Shown here piece after piece: positions 34,420 through 46,318 of a DNA stretch of 64,000 nucleotides. Made by a program: the position numbers and the translations under genes. The number at the start of each line of letters is the position of its first letter. Position 1 is the first letter of the stretch. Source of the stretch: Persicaria tinctoria (Eukaryota; Streptophyta; Magnoliopsida; Caryophyllales; Polygonaceae); the NCBI GenBank assembly GCA_037127255.1, contig JBANSL010000013.1:25887688-25951687 (forward strand), written 5' to 3'. A model generated the notes under the pieces. It made no database searches. It saw only the letters and a list, made by a program, of their open reading frames with translations, and was not told the DNA's origin.

Positions 34420-34561
34420 AGCAGTGCGAGAGAGAGTGCGGAGAGGGAGAGTGCGGAGGAGAGAGAAAGAGTTTATATTTCGGACATTTCACAAAAATGT
34501 CCTAAAACTTGGATATTTCGCAAAATAAGCCCATTTTCATAACTATTTTGCAAAATCCCCC
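34420..34561 (-). repeat. Pack-MULE right TIR
   Basis: Cores at 34551, 34521 and 34492 (spacing 30, 29); the outer core lies 9 nt from the end, as in the other MULEs. Confidence 0.72.
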
Positions 34562-34570
34562 TAAAATAAA

Positions 34571-36077
34571 ACTATAATTTTTTTTGGTAAATATATTTAT
34601 CTTACTAATAGACCAATGTTATACAGTATATTGCCCATGAGTCAGGACTCTTATAATGTTCATACTCCGTATTTGTTAGTCGGGCCCCAAAAAACAATCT
34701 ACTCCCTCTTGTCTCGTCTCTACTGCCAGTGCCTATCCAGCTTAATGCAATGCAGCAATGGGTTGTTTATGTTTTGTTTTTATTTAGGTCAGCCAGGTCG
34801 ACTCCCTTCTTCCTTTTGTTGATTTGGTGTGCACGCCGTTATATTGTGCTACTCCAATAAGGCGGCGGCGTCGACGACGGCAGAGCGATCCAAAGTTCGG
34901 GCAGCCGGAAAAGAGAGCAAGGCTCCATAATCCCGAACGGACTCGGAAGTAGTTCAACATAGAGGGTACTTCCAGCTAAGAGCGTTTTAGGGGTTATGTG
35001 TGTTTTTTTTTCTCTTTGTAAATTTCAGCCCCAACTCTCCTATTCGGGTGATATTTCAAAGATTAAAGCGCTAATTATGAACCTCTTTTGCTCTTCGTGT
35101 GCTCAATTTCTGAGTTTGACCCATTTTTGTTTGCAATTTTTAGGGTTGCGAATTGCGATTCGTTCAATTTGGTTTTTTTTTTTGGTTTGGGTAATTCAAA
35201 GAGGAGCCAGATCAATGGTTCGGGGAGGCTGTGAATAAAGAGGTCACTTGTGAGTTGTGTCCGGACCAGCAGTGAACCCGAAACATCAATTAGGTATGTT
35301 CGGTTTTTTTATTTATGGACTTCAACCTTAAATTTGCAATTTCAGAGGTTCTCCTGAATTGATCAAGGCCACGCGACTCCCGATCAGCAGCGTAGATATC
35401 CCCGTCTTGATCAGTTTGTGTCGTTGAAGGCATCGGCTTTGTTCTGACTGTTTGGGTTAGGGCTATGTACTTGAACTATCATTGGTTGATTAGCACTACT
35501 TTCAAACAGATGATCCGAGTAGATTTTCGCAGAGTTTTAGGCAAACTTCCCAAGTCCAGCTCTTGCGAAAACTGTGAGCTTGACTTCCAGAATCAATTTC
35601 GACAGCATTCTGACTTAATTTTAGGATCGTTTGACTGAGAGGTTTGCAAGCGGGGGGCTTCGAGAATCTGAGAATCAATCAAAACCGTAGCACAGGGCGC
35701 TACCTGATTCAGAAACTTGCTCAAATTTCTTGGTGGCTACCATTTCTCTTTGTTTTTGTATTTTGTTCTGCAGGCGTGTGTTTGGACTGTTGATTCCCTT
35801 TTTTTTCTTCTGTCGCCCAAACAACAGGTAGGCCCCTTTTATTGGAAAAATCCATAGGTCTATGGATCGCTACCACATTTTTGTGTGTGTGAAATTACCG
35901 TATCCACCTATTTGACGTTGGTTTATTTTTTGCAACAAATGACTGAATGGACAGTTGGACACCTTAAACTAGTATTGGATTCCGAGAAACTCGCCACTCA
36001 AATGATGAGATTTGCGCTTTCAGCAGCTTAACTGTCTTTTTTGGCTGTCTTTTTTTTAATTGTTTGCTCAACTATTG
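34571..36077. other. No supported gene
   Basis: Includes a GC-rich patch (34855-34960, GGCGGCGGCGTCGACGACGG) followed by T-rich intron-like DNA, resembling a plant promoter or first-exon region. No frame shows a recognisable domain. It may be a decayed gene start or non-coding transcript region. Confidence 0.35.
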
Positions 36078-36079
36078 TA

Positions 36080-36359
36080 CCCTTCTGTTTCAAATTAATA
36101 GTCGTTTTAGGATGTGGCACAAATGGTGCAAATTTCACCATTTACGAAGAATGTTATATTGAAGCTATTTGGAAATCCGTACAAACAAAGGGGTGTGTTG
36201 TGGTTTTATTTTAAAGTTCACTGTAATATTGTACATCACACTAATTATCATTTGGAAGAGTACAAATTCAAAATTTATTGCACAACAATTTTACGAGCGA
36301 CCATTATTTTGAAACAATGTGAAAAGTCTAAAATGACTTTTAATGTGAAACAGAGGGAG
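36080..36359. mobile_element. Stowaway-type MITE
   Basis: TA at 36078-36079 and 36360-36361 flanks inverted ends CCCTTCTGTTTCAAATTAAT and CTCCCTCTGTTTCACATTAA. The interior holds AGTCGTTTTAGGA / TCTAAAATGACTTT in inverse. It has no coding capacity. Confidence 0.85.
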
Positions 36360-36595
36360 TATTAAATTTGTATACTTGAGTTTGCGAGCTTGTGGTACGT
36401 TAAAATGTTGTATTTGATATGTAATACATTTCGTGCACTCTTTACTTGTTTGTAATTATTATCACCCACCTTATACTCGTGTTTGATACGATAACTAACA
36501 AATGAATACTTTCATGAAAATAATTTCATGTGTGTATAACTGTATATGATGAGTTTTAATGAAACACGAAATTTTACTCACAAACAAGCGCAAGG

Positions 36596-36694
36596 TGAAA
36601 TATCGTTAAACGTTAAGGATACCACACAAAAATTGTAAAATTTGTGAACACCCCGCAAAAAACGTTATAGCTCGAGGGTTTCGCATTATACATT
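36596..36694 (-). repeat. Orphan MULE-type terminus, degenerate
   Basis: GTGAAATATCG, CACACAAAAATTG, CCCGCAAAAAACG and TTTCGCATTA cores at 36596, 36627, 36656 and 36684 approximate the phased pattern of the other MULE ends. No partner end was found. Confidence 0.45.
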
Positions 36695-37109
36695 TGCGAA
36701 AATGAAAGCTTTTGCAAAATTTTCAAAGTAATTGATTTTTTTATCAGGAGATAATTGATTCTATTCAATAAATCATTAAACTAATTCAAATAATTAAAAG
36801 AAATAAGGCTATATTTTCACTTTTTTAATTTTTAAATATTTTAAATAATTAGGGTCACAGGTCACTAATGTTTTTTTTTTATTAGGTAAGAATTCAGGTG
36901 AGAAAACTCTACCCGAAAGCATCCTGCTGGATGAGGTCAAGTAGACCTGAATGATTCTATAAATTAGGTCCTCTGGTAGAGTAGCAAAGGTGTGCAACCT
37001 TATCCGTTACCCGATTACCAATACGGGGAATGTGAGAAACTCCTATATTCCTTACACCTCGGAGAATGGTCTGAATATCTGACATTACTAATTCTATTTC
37101 CTAAGGGCA

Positions 37110-37330
37110 GTTCGTGTGTGTTTTTAAGAAATCCGTAATTGCTTTTGAATCCCCTTCAATGATTAGGTTGTCAATATTTAGTTCCTTTGCCTTTTTTACC
37201 CCAAGTCGTAGTGCCAATGCTTCTGCCATAATAGGAGAGTGTCCCCCAATCACCCCACCATCCATGCTGATTGGATTACCATTCCAGTCCCGTATAATGT
37301 AGCCAATAGAGCTCTTTGAATCTGATATAT
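37110..37330 (-). pseudogene. LINE RNase H domain
   Basis: IGYIIRDWNGNPISMDGG, MAEALALRLGVKKAKEL and LIIEGDSKAITDFL follow plant LINE RNase H, with the Glu of AEALAL and the Asp of EGDSKA. A TGA lies just upstream, after the first catalytic Asp region. Confidence 0.75.
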
Positions 37331-37739
37331 ATGATCAATCAAAGTTTAGTTTGTATTTGCCCATGGGTGGCCTTTTCCATCGGGTGAACTTTTTGAAATT
37401 TTTAGGGTGGACTTTACCCTATTTTGGATTGTGGTATCTTCGTCGTCTTCAAGATTCAGTTTGATTGTTCTTCTCCAATTATTGATATTTTCTAAAACAA
37501 TTTTCCTAATGCCCTCTATAGAAGGGATCTTAGCATTCCTAAAGATTATTTGATTCCTCACAAACCACAGTGTCCACCATCTAAATGTTATATTCTGTTT
37601 GTTTTCCTTCGAAAGAGTGGTGCTCGGAAGCTGAAGAATTTGATCCATATCTCTGTTTTCTGATATAATTGTGTAGACTTTCTGGGATATTTCTCTAGGA
37701 AATTGTTGTTAAAAGTTGTTGAAGGGCCATTCTATGAAG

Positions 37740-37875
37740 ATATGAATATCATCTTCCGATAATTGGTTACACAAGATGCATGTAGTGGGAACAACAACCC
37801 CCTTCTGGGCTAATCGCGTAGCAGTGGGTAGTCCTTTTTGTTTGATTCTCCACATAAAATTTTGGACTTTTGGGG
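37740..37875 (-). pseudogene. LINE zf-RVT domain
   Basis: PKVQNFMWRIKQKGLPTATR and CILCNQLSEDDIHIFIEWP match the C..C...H...C reverse-transcriptase zinc-binding region; the last Cys is replaced by Trp. Confidence 0.75.
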
Positions 37876-38316
37876 GAGCGTCGATTTTCCAAATCCAGGA
37901 GAATTCATCGGATATTATGCGTGTGTTGGATGAAATCAGGTTATAGGCGGATGACGTTGTGAATCAGCCCTTTTTGTCTGGGCACCAGTATAGTCTATCA
38001 GCAAGGGAACTGATGGGTAGCGGGATTTTGATGATTTCTTTTGTTATAGCTTCAGGGAGAATGGAATCAAGTTTTTCTCTCCAACATTTTCCCCCCATTA
38101 TATAATCGCTTACAGTTTCTTTTTGGTCTATATTGGGTTGGGGTTCAGTTTTATCCAAAAGAAGCTTTGTTGTTACCCAATTGTCTTTCCAGAAATTGAT
38201 AGATTTTCCGTCTCCTACCGACCAGATAAGCCCTGATTTAAATTTTGTAATCAGGGAGCTGAGTTTTGACCATTGCCACGAGGCATTCCCCCTCCTAGCG
38301 TAGGTAAGTATGTGTT

Positions 38317-39640
38317 TTATTTTAGGTATTTGTGTTGTATAATCTTAACCCAGTTATTCTCGGGTTCCGCTAGAATTTTCCACAATAGTTTTAGTTGAAG
38401 GGCTTCATTCATATTTCTTGCTTTCCGTATTCCCAGTCTGCCAGCTGCTTTGGATTTACATATTTTTTCCCATCTTATCAGTGGACTGTGTTGCGCATCT
38501 TTGCTCCAAAAAAAAGTTCTGTTAATTTGGTCAAGTTGCTTGTGTATTGAAGCAGGGAGCAAGAAGCTCTGCATAGAATACAGAGGTTTTGATGATAGAA
38601 TATATGCAATTAAAGTGGCTCTTCCCTTATGAGATAGGGTGTTTGCCCGCCATTTACTAAGTTGTTCTCTTGATTTACATATAATCTCGCCAAAGGTTTC
38701 CTTCATTACCCGCCCGTTTACGATTAGGCGACCCATGTATTTCTCCAAACTTCGTTCTAAGGGTATATTAAGTACTCCTTCTAGGTCTCGTGCTCTTATC
38801 CTCGGGATTCCTGGCGTGGTTTGAAAGGATGACTTGTGGTAGTTTACTTTCTGTCTCGAGAATCTACACTAGTCCTCGATTATTTCTTTTACTTTTGTAC
38901 ATGCAGAGATGCTTCCTTTTGAGAAAATGATAATGTCATCTGCAAAGGCCAGAAATGGGACGCTAGGGCCAGAATTCCCAAATTTAAAGCCAATACTATT
39001 ATTTGGGCCCTCTGCGTTTATCAACAGTTTACTAGCCAACACTTATGCACCAAGCATAAAAAGGAAGGGAGAGAGAGGGTCACCTAGGCGTAGTCCTCTA
39101 GTTGGTTTAAAGGGTTTCGTGGGTCCATTGTTAACTAATACAGAGAGCAAAACCGTAGTTACACATTCCATAACTATGTCCACGAATCCTTGGTTGAAAC
39201 CGAATCTTTGGAGCACCAACTTTGTAAATTGCCAATCTACTTTGTCGTACGCCTTTTCCATATCAAGTTTTATGGCAGTCCAACCTTTCAAGCCCTTTCT
39301 TGTGCGAAAAGAGTGGAATATTTCATGAGCTATAAGTATATTGTCCTGAATTGCTCTATCAGAAACAAATGCTCCTTGGAGAGGGTGTATAAGTTTTCCG
39401 ATTATCATTTTTAGTCGTTCGGTGATTATCTTGGAGATGATTTTATATAGAGTAGAGCAAAGACTAATCGGTCGATAACGTGTAGTTGTAGAGGGGTTAT
39501 CATTTTTTGGTAAAAGTGAGATAAATGACTGGTTGATTTGCTTCAGCAGATGACTAGAGTGGAAAAAAGCTTTAACTGCCTTAGTAATATCAATTCCCAC
39601 AATTTCCCAATACTTTGTGTAAAACTCTGCAGTCATACCA
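38317..39640 (-). pseudogene. LINE reverse transcriptase
   Basis: LPKNDNPSTTTRYRPISLCS, AFVSDRAIQDNILIAHE, KLDMEKAYDKVDW and GLRLGDPLSPFLFML (39043-39636) are core reverse-transcriptase blocks. The catalytic FADDI lies at about 38929-38949 in the next frame, followed by the thumb region (38317-38748, LSKWRANTLSHKGRATLI). It is broken by at least one frameshift between 38990 and 39043. Confidence 0.88.
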
Positions 39641-40192
39641 TCAGGACCAAGAGATTTATTGCTTCCTAATGAGAAAACAGCTTTTTTGATTTCAATGTTT
39701 GTTGGCTCCTTGATTAGAAAACTATTTTCCTCATCTGCTCATCTGTGATGACAAAGTTGATAACTGAAAGGTATTCATGAAGCTGTTGTATTGGGAAGAT
39801 TTGCTCTCGTCTAAACCTTTTTTCAATGTCTTAATGTATTTCCTTTTTAATATTTTCATCCCCAACAATTTGGGTTCCTTCTACCGAAGTAATAGTTCTA
39901 ATGATTTTCCTATTTCTTCTTCCAGACGCTACTATATGGAAATAGGCCAAATTAGTATCTGCTAGTTTCAAGTGTTTTAACTTTGCTCTTTGATTCCAAA
40001 AAGTTTTATGGAATCGGAAAGGATTTTCTCTCTTGGATAGGAGATTTTGTTCTTTAGTGGACGCATTTGATTTTTTGTTTAGGTTGTGGGTCGATTGTAT
40101 ATCCAATAGGGCTTCGTCGGCTATTGGAGTTGTCGAAAAATATTTCCAAATGTTTTCTTGTTCCAAGCTTTCGCTTTTTGTTTGAGGATTTT

Positions 40193-41092
40193 TTATTTAT
40201 ATATGATTTGGAACATAGCAGAGCCAGAGCAAGTAGCTCTCCAAGATTGCTTGACGATATTGCGAAAGTCTTTCCTCTGAAGCCAGACGTTTTCAAATTT
40301 AAACGGAGAGGGTTTGAAAGGGGCGTTCTTTAAGAGGGTAATTGAAATGGGACAATGATCCGAGTTTGAGAATGCACAATTTTTCGTTACCAATTCGGGG
40401 AACATGTCAATAATTTCATGATGAACTAACACCCTATCAAGTTTTTCCAAAATGTTATCTGGGCCACCTTGATTCTTTCTCCATGTAAATGGGTTACCGA
40501 ACGAACGAATCTCTACTAAGGAACACGCATCCTTAAACTCTATTATTCTCTGGAATATACCCGGTCGAGTTTCTTCACCAGCACACTTATCCGATGGTTG
40601 ACTTATTTCATTTAAGTCACCCATCACTAAGCAGGGGAGGTTACTTTGGGCAATTAGACTGTATAGGTTTCTCCAAAAGTCCTCTTTTTCTGCAGGATTA
40701 GGGGGTGCGTATACAAAAAGCAAAACACATTCAAAACTCTCCTTTATATTTTCGTATTTTACTCCTATGATTCTCGGGAGGTGAATAACCAACGAGATTG
40801 TTTCATCTATAAAGGAGTTTTCATTCCATGATAACACAATACCCCCGGAACGACCAGAGGCCGGTGACCAACAAATATTTGTAAATCCTGCATTTTTCCT
40901 TAGAGATTCTTTTGGTTCTATTTCAGTCTTTATTTCTGCTAGAATAAGCATTTGTATATGATCTAAAGTACGCCATCCCTTAATATTAGACCAAAAGGTT
41001 ATTTTCCCAATTCCCCTACAATTACAATATCGTATAATTATGACCACATCGGTTTCGTATAGTCGAGCAGAAGGTGATCTCTCCCATACCAA
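40193..41092 (-). CDS. LINE apurinic-type endonuclease
   Basis: A 299-aa frame with NCRGIG, LAEIKTE, SGGIVLSW, FVYAPPNP, VMGDLNEIS and NSDHCPI. These supply the Asn, Glu, Asp-x-Asn and Ser-Asp-His residues of APE-type LINE endonucleases, so the domain looks complete. It nicks target DNA to start reverse transcription. The N-terminus is unusual and may reflect 5' truncation. Confidence 0.88.
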   Translation of the reverse strand: MVWERSPSARLYETDVVIIIRYCNCRGIGKITFWSNIKGWRTLDHIQMLILAEIKTEIEPKESLRKNAGFTNICWSPASGRSGGIVLSWNENSFIDETISLVIHLPRIIGVKYENIKESFECVLLFVYAPPNPAEKEDFWRNLYSLIAQSNLPCLVMGDLNEISQPSDKCAGEETRPGIFQRIIEFKDACSLVEIRSFGNPFTWRKNQGGPDNILEKLDRVLVHHEIIDMFPELVTKNCAFSNSDHCPISITLLKNAPFKPSPFKFENVWLQRKDFRNIVKQSWRATCSGSAMFQIIYK

Positions 41093-41564
41093 CTCACCAC
41101 CCTTTCTGTGATTTTCCTTGACTTTTGAAAATATGATTTTTGTGTAAGTATCTGAAGAGGTGCGAGAGAGGGGGTTTTAACCTGCCATTTGACTTGTTGA
41201 TTCACACTTGTTTGGGTTGCTAGATACTAGTAGCTAGGGGAGGGGGGTATAAAGCATAACAAAATTGTAGTTAATTTTAATTGAAGTTAACAAAATCGTG
41301 GTTTTACCTGCCATTTGACTTATTGATTTCACACTTCTCCTTCTTCCGCCTTTTTTCCTCAATAGTTGCCTGGTTTGAATTTTCCACCGTGGGGATGGAG
41401 TTATCCAACTGGACCTGATTTTTTCCCTTTCGGGATGTGTGTGGGTGGGGAATGAAAGAAACATTCCCCATGGGTTTTTTTTCCCTTATCCTTTGAAGAG
41501 GATGCCATGGCTGTGTCACAAACAAAGAGATGGAGAGTAATCACTTGAGAATAGCAATAGAAAG
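41093..41564. other. Spacer with local duplication
   Basis: TTTTAACCTGCCATTTGACT at about 41175 recurs with minor change at about 41303, so a 130-bp segment was duplicated. No gene seen. Confidence 0.5.
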
Positions 41565-41789
41565 TTAGATGTAATTTTTTTTTGTATAATCAGAAGGAGA
41601 ATGAATAATATACACACAGATTTTCCTTCTAATAGCACAAATAAACCAAACATGTTTACTCAAAGAATTTACAAAATAATTACAATTTGGTCTCTTGTAG
41701 GCCAAACCAACATCACAATAGTAGATAGGATTGATAGACAATAACAAGATTTCAGTCAAATTATCTGAGCCACAGATCTTGTTCATGAT

Positions 41790-42345
41790 CTACAACACAA
41801 GAATAGTGCAGATTGATTCCCTACTCAAATTGTCTAACAATAGTTGATTTCTCATTTGCATTCCCTTCAGCGGGGGGGATGTCCAATAAGTTTCTGACAA
41901 AACATTCTTGCTTAAACCGAAAACGGGGGTAGAGAACCTACCTTCTCCAAGCTGCTTGGACCTGAGAGTCATCCAAGAAGACCCTCGAGGAGCAACAGAA
42001 GAAGAAGAGGATGGTATAAACAACAAGTAGTAGTCTACATAAGCAAGGAATGACATAGACAAACACATACATTTATCAAGCGTGATTTCTCTACATCTTT
42101 GATCAAAAGTATTTTTATCCTGCTCGTCGTCATGAACTAGCTCTTTCCCAGCCTCTTCATAGATGCAAAGAGTGTATAGTCGGAACTTAGACATCTCGGC
42201 CCCCATAGACACATCATAAGGGATAAATTTGTATATCAAATGAAGTTGTTCTATAGAAACATACCCAATCAACCTGTTATCTGTCTCTTTGAAGACATCT
42301 GATAAAATTGGAACAATACGGGGGTCATGGGTCACTACAATTTTA
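41790..42345 (-). CDS. Unrecognised possible exon
   Basis: A 181-aa open frame starting THDPRIVPILSDVFKETDNR, with an AG acceptor-like site just upstream (about 42335) and a GT donor-like site GAGAAG/GTAGGT at about 41940. Composition is mixed rather than low-complexity. Beyond 41940 the frame looks non-coding. I do not recognise the protein. It could be one exon of a captured or decayed gene, or chance. Confidence 0.25.
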
Positions 42346-42350
42346 AGTTA

Positions 42351-43036
42351 TAACACTTTTCTTAAATTATCTTTACTAGAAAAAAAACTAGAAGCATAAC
42401 TGTCTTGGGAGGCTTCACAATAGTGCGTTGTTTCGTATGGATACAGCAAGCTACACCATCCACCGACTTTTGTATCTCCATGTAGACCAATAAAAATTAT
42501 ATATTTCATTAGGGTTTTCTATATCATCTAATTATATTCACTCAACATCCCCACTACTCATTCCACTACTTACCCCACTACTTATAATTTATTTATTTTA
42601 CAATAAATAATAAATAATAAATTACATTACACTCAAATATACACCCATATATTGTTACATATATATTAAATACTAATAATAATTTCCCCATTTCTATATA
42701 TTCTGTATTATACAAATACATTCTTTCACTCAAATACATATACATATTATTGACTATATTAAATACTAATTTCATATTATAAAAATATTAAATACTAATT
42801 CTAAGTTGTGTTTTTCTATTTCCTTATACTTTGTATTATATATTGTCCTAAAGACTACTTCTATATAATAAAAATATAAAAAATGGTAATACTAAGTTTG
42901 TCCATCTTATGCTATACTAATACTAGGTATGTCCATTAGTGGATGTGTTGATCTCTCGATTTAGCAGACATATGTGATGTAATGTATTTTGAATCTTTAT
43001 CTTATAAAAAATGGTAAAATTAGCTTTACCCATACA
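42351..43036. other. AT-rich spacer
   Basis: Repeats of TTAAATACTAAT and ACTTTGTATTATA. No coding signal. Confidence 0.5.
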
Positions 43037-44001
43037 CAAAGGTGGAGCTAGGGAGAGGCTTAGGGGGTCACGTGCCCCCTCGCATTTGACGAATTATCTA
43101 GATGTATTCTTCTCGTCGATAACTTCATTTTGATATATAATATGCTCTAATATGACATCTTAGTAAAAAGTTATGAATGTTTAAAAAATGAAGGTATATT
43201 AATCACTTTAATTTATTTCAATAGACTAAATGCTTTTATATTTTACTTAAATGAACATTCGCATACTATAATTCATTTTGAGAGCTTTGAAATGCGAGAT
43301 TATACGAATCATTTTGACAGTTATAAAATAAGTTAAGCAAGTTTAACAATTTTACGCTTAGTTATACATAATGATATGTTAGGAGTGCAACAAGTTACAT
43401 ATTGACTAGAGTTGTTATTCGAGCCGAACAAGTCTGGTATTGCTTGATTATATTTAGCTCATTTAGAAATGAGTCAAGCTTGAGTGAACTTGTTTAGTAA
43501 ATGAACGAGCTTGAATTGAGTTTGTTTTTCAAGTATTATGCAACCTTACTTATTTGTGACATAGTAACTTAAATGATATTTTATAAATTTCATAAAATTT
43601 GAGCTTAACTCGACTTGAGCCGATCTTCAAATCAAGCTTGAAAATATGCCCATGTTTAACTCATTTAGTAAATGAATCTCGAGCTGAGCTTTTATTGATC
43701 AGAAACCGAGTCAAGCTTGAGCTACTCGGCTCATATAACAACCTTAATATTAACTTACTAGTTATTATATTGCGTGTTATATCCTTATTTAGTTAAAAAA
43801 TTCTGGATATTTCATTTATTTTTTTTTTACATGGGAAAAATGATAGCGTTTTATTATAAACAAATGATATTTTAAATTAAAATAACATCATTTATTGTCG
43901 TATTATATAAAATATTTTATGCCGATTTAATCTAAAACGATATTGCATACGTATATTGTGCCCCCCCACCCCCCTTCCAAAATTTTCTGGCTTCTCCACT
44001 G
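43037..44001. mobile_element. Non-autonomous hAT-like element
   Basis: The left end CAAAGGTGGAGCTAGGGAG and the reverse-complemented right end CAGTGGAGAAGCCAGAAAA resemble the CAGGGGCGGAGCCAG ends of plant hAT elements, with GGGGGTCACGTGCCCCC subterminally. The expected 8-bp duplication is only weakly visible (CCATAC / CCACAC), so borders may be off by a few bases. Confidence 0.5.
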
Positions 44002-44259
44002 TCCACACTATCCTTTAACGAGCATTTATATAAAAAAACGTGGAGATGAATTCACTTGGAGTCCAAAAAATGCACGGTTTTTGTTCTGCTTGAAAGTTAA
44101 CCATCGAATGATGATACTACTTAACTATATCTCAATCTTATTCTAGGACGCTCTGAGAGCATCAATATCATCATCTTCCATGTACATACCCTCCAACCAT
44201 CTTTATCGATAGAGGACTAATATATATTTAAAAAGCAACATAAGAACAAGTATCCGGAT

Positions 44260-44459
44260 ATGAAGGTTGCAGAACACATTTCACAAGAAAAGAAATGGAA
44301 TATAGAGTTACTAAATCAACTATTTCCGCCAATGATAAATCAACAAATTACACAAATTACTATCCCGGATTGGGAAGCTAAAGATAAAATTATCTGGAAA
44401 TTCGACAAAGAAGGTATCTATACCACGAAATCATATAGGGAGAAAATTGAGAACACCAC
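44260..44459 (+). pseudogene. Second LINE, pre-zf-RVT segment
   Basis: KKWNIELLNQLFPPMINQQI, IPDWEAKDKIIWKF and GIYTTKSYREKIEN are the stretch that precedes zf-RVT in plant LINEs. It is cut by the LTR element at 44460 and resumes at 50152. The upstream reverse transcriptase is absent (5' truncation near 44240). Confidence 0.75.
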
Positions 44460-46318
44460 TGTTGTAGGAGGAAATCGAATTCAAAATACAATAAAATAAA
44501 TCAAACCGGATTATGCCCACGCAAATGATTACAAGACCTCCTCCTGATGTAGCAGCGGGAAGTCAGGATCGATCCTCGAGGAAGTGTGTCAGCGGATTCT
44601 AGGCAACGGCAAATCTCACAAGTGGTTGTCGACTTCAGGGGTACTCGACCTCGACTAGGGTTAGTCGACAGGGGTCAAGCACAGTCGAATTCGAGCAAGG
44701 CAAAGTCACTGGATTTTTGGTCGATCTCGAGTAAGCCAACTCGACATCGAGTAAGTTTTAGTCGTAGTCGAGTAAACCTAGTCGATCTCGAGTAACCTGC
44801 AAAGACAGAAGCAACAGCGATCTTGCTCGATCGAAGGTCAGAAGTCGACGTCGACCAAGGGGTGGTCGAAGTCGAGTAGAACAGAAATTAAAACGAATGC
44901 AAATCTTGAACTTTAAACACTGTATGAAAAAGACTTCCAAGATCGGGGTTTGCGACAACGATAACCAAATATGCATAAGGCAAGATAAATAACGATAATT
45001 ATTTAAATCGCCTCGAAGGATCAAACTTTCACCTTTTCCAATAATTAGACAACTCTTTCAAGAAACCCTAATTGTATCTACCGATTTTATGTTTAATATC
45101 CAAGTTGTTAACATAGGTAAAAAAACACATAAAAGGTAGTAGATGCTCAAAACATGATAATGGTCGGATCTTTACCTCAAACACGCTTGACTATCGTCGG
45201 GCTCGCCCAAACCCTAGAAGTAGGAGAACTACTCGCGCTTCATCATAATTAAAGATATCAATAATAAAAGGAAATAAACTTGCATTAATAAAACTAAATA
45301 GAGCTTACAACCAAAGGAAGTCAATTTCGCTCTCGCTTCACAAACTCCTCTTGGCCTCCACTCTCTCTCTCTACTCTCTCCTTTCGAATGTATGATTGAA
45401 TTGATAAAAATCAGCCCTATAGGCTTTATTTATAGGCTTTTAATCCTTGCTAATCAAGGTAAGGAATATCTATCTAATATCTAAAGATAAAACTCTACAT
45501 GGAAATAAATCTATCTAAATAAGTAAAACTAGATAAATCCTAGGGTAATTAATTGTTCAACCCTTAGGATAAATAAAAAGATAAAAATATCTAAATCTTC
45601 ATGTGTTGGGAATCTTCTCTCGGAAATATCTCAATTGGATTCAGGATAGAACCTTAACAAGACTCGGACTAGCTCGAAATTGGCCACTGGGGTCAACTCG
45701 ATATCGAGTAAGGTCACTCGATATCGACCTGGCTTTTTCCGTCTTCAGCTCAGCAACTCGATTTCGTCTTTCAGGAGTGAACATCGACCAACTGTTTACT
45801 CGATATCGACTAGATAACGTCGATATCGACCTACATGTTTCTTCTTCAGCTTCATTGGTCGAATCCGGGTTCTCAGCTCAATTTTTGGCTTGGTCGACTT
45901 CGACCAAAGTTGATCGATGTCGAGGAAAGTTGGCTTCTCTTCACAGCTCCTCGATCTGGTTCTCTTCCTCGAGCTCGGGTGCACTTCTGGGTTTTGGTCG
46001 ACGTCGAGGAAGCTTGCTCGAGATCGAGTAAAGTGCAGCTTGAGTTGCCTTCGTCTTCTTTCCTTGAGTTGGTTCTACTTCAGTTGTAGTCGACTTCGAG
46101 TAAGGTCTGGTCGAAGTCGAGTAGAATCCCGTCCTTCGGTTTCGTCTCGGAATGGCTCCAAATTCTTTAATATTAAACCAAAACTTATATAGACCTCCGT
46201 TTCTTGCAAATAAGCATATATTACATAAATTCGACATATTTCCAGCCTGAAATATGCAAAGTATATAGAATAAGGAGCTAAAATGTATATAAAGACATGG
46301 TTACTTTAGTGGACATCA
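44460..46318 (-). repeat. 3' LTR (1859 bp)
   Basis: TGTTGTAGGAGG...GTGGACATCA on +. It is about 95% identical by eye to 48261-50146. Open frames in it recur in the other LTR and are not genes. Confidence 0.88.

Larger units (their letters stand above)
26945..34561. mobile_element. Pack-MULE carrying several host gene fragments
   Basis: A 9-bp direct repeat TAAAATAAA lies at 26936-26944 and 34562-34570. Inside it, the left end and the reverse complement of the right end share phased TTTTGCAAAAT-like cores at +9, +39 and +68, then a common CT-rich leader (CTTTCTCTCTCCTC...ACTCTCCCTC). The interior holds exon-like pieces of PAF1 (29265-29333, +), CHUP1 (29548-29873, -), an RGG/HABP4 RNA-binding protein (31890-32806, -), perhaps an FLX-like coiled coil (27795-27871, +), and two minisatellite blocks. 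No transposase was found. Carrying unlinked host exons with their splice sites is the definition of a Pack-MULE. The age is appreciable, since TIRs and captured frames are diverged. Confidence 0.78.
36871..41092 (-). mobile_element. LINE (L1-type) retrotransposon, decayed
   Basis: Sense -. Order: endonuclease (40193-41092), reverse transcriptase (about 38317-39640), zinc-finger zf-RVT (about 37740-37875), RNase H (about 37110-37330). It ends in an A-tract, seen as T10 at 36871-36880. This is the layout of plant L1 LINEs with RNase H. Several stops and frameshifts separate the domains. ORF1 is not recognisable, so the copy is 5'-truncated near 41100. No target duplication was found. Confidence 0.9.

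Noticed and set aside
34996..35238. Possible small gene with a hydrophobic protein
   Set aside because: T-rich intron-like DNA; no conserved motif or splice logic.
44586..46237. Several open frames in the TCGA-rich DNA, repeated at 48384-50065
   Set aside because: They are the same non-coding LTR in two copies, frames are not conserved between copies, and no domains are present.
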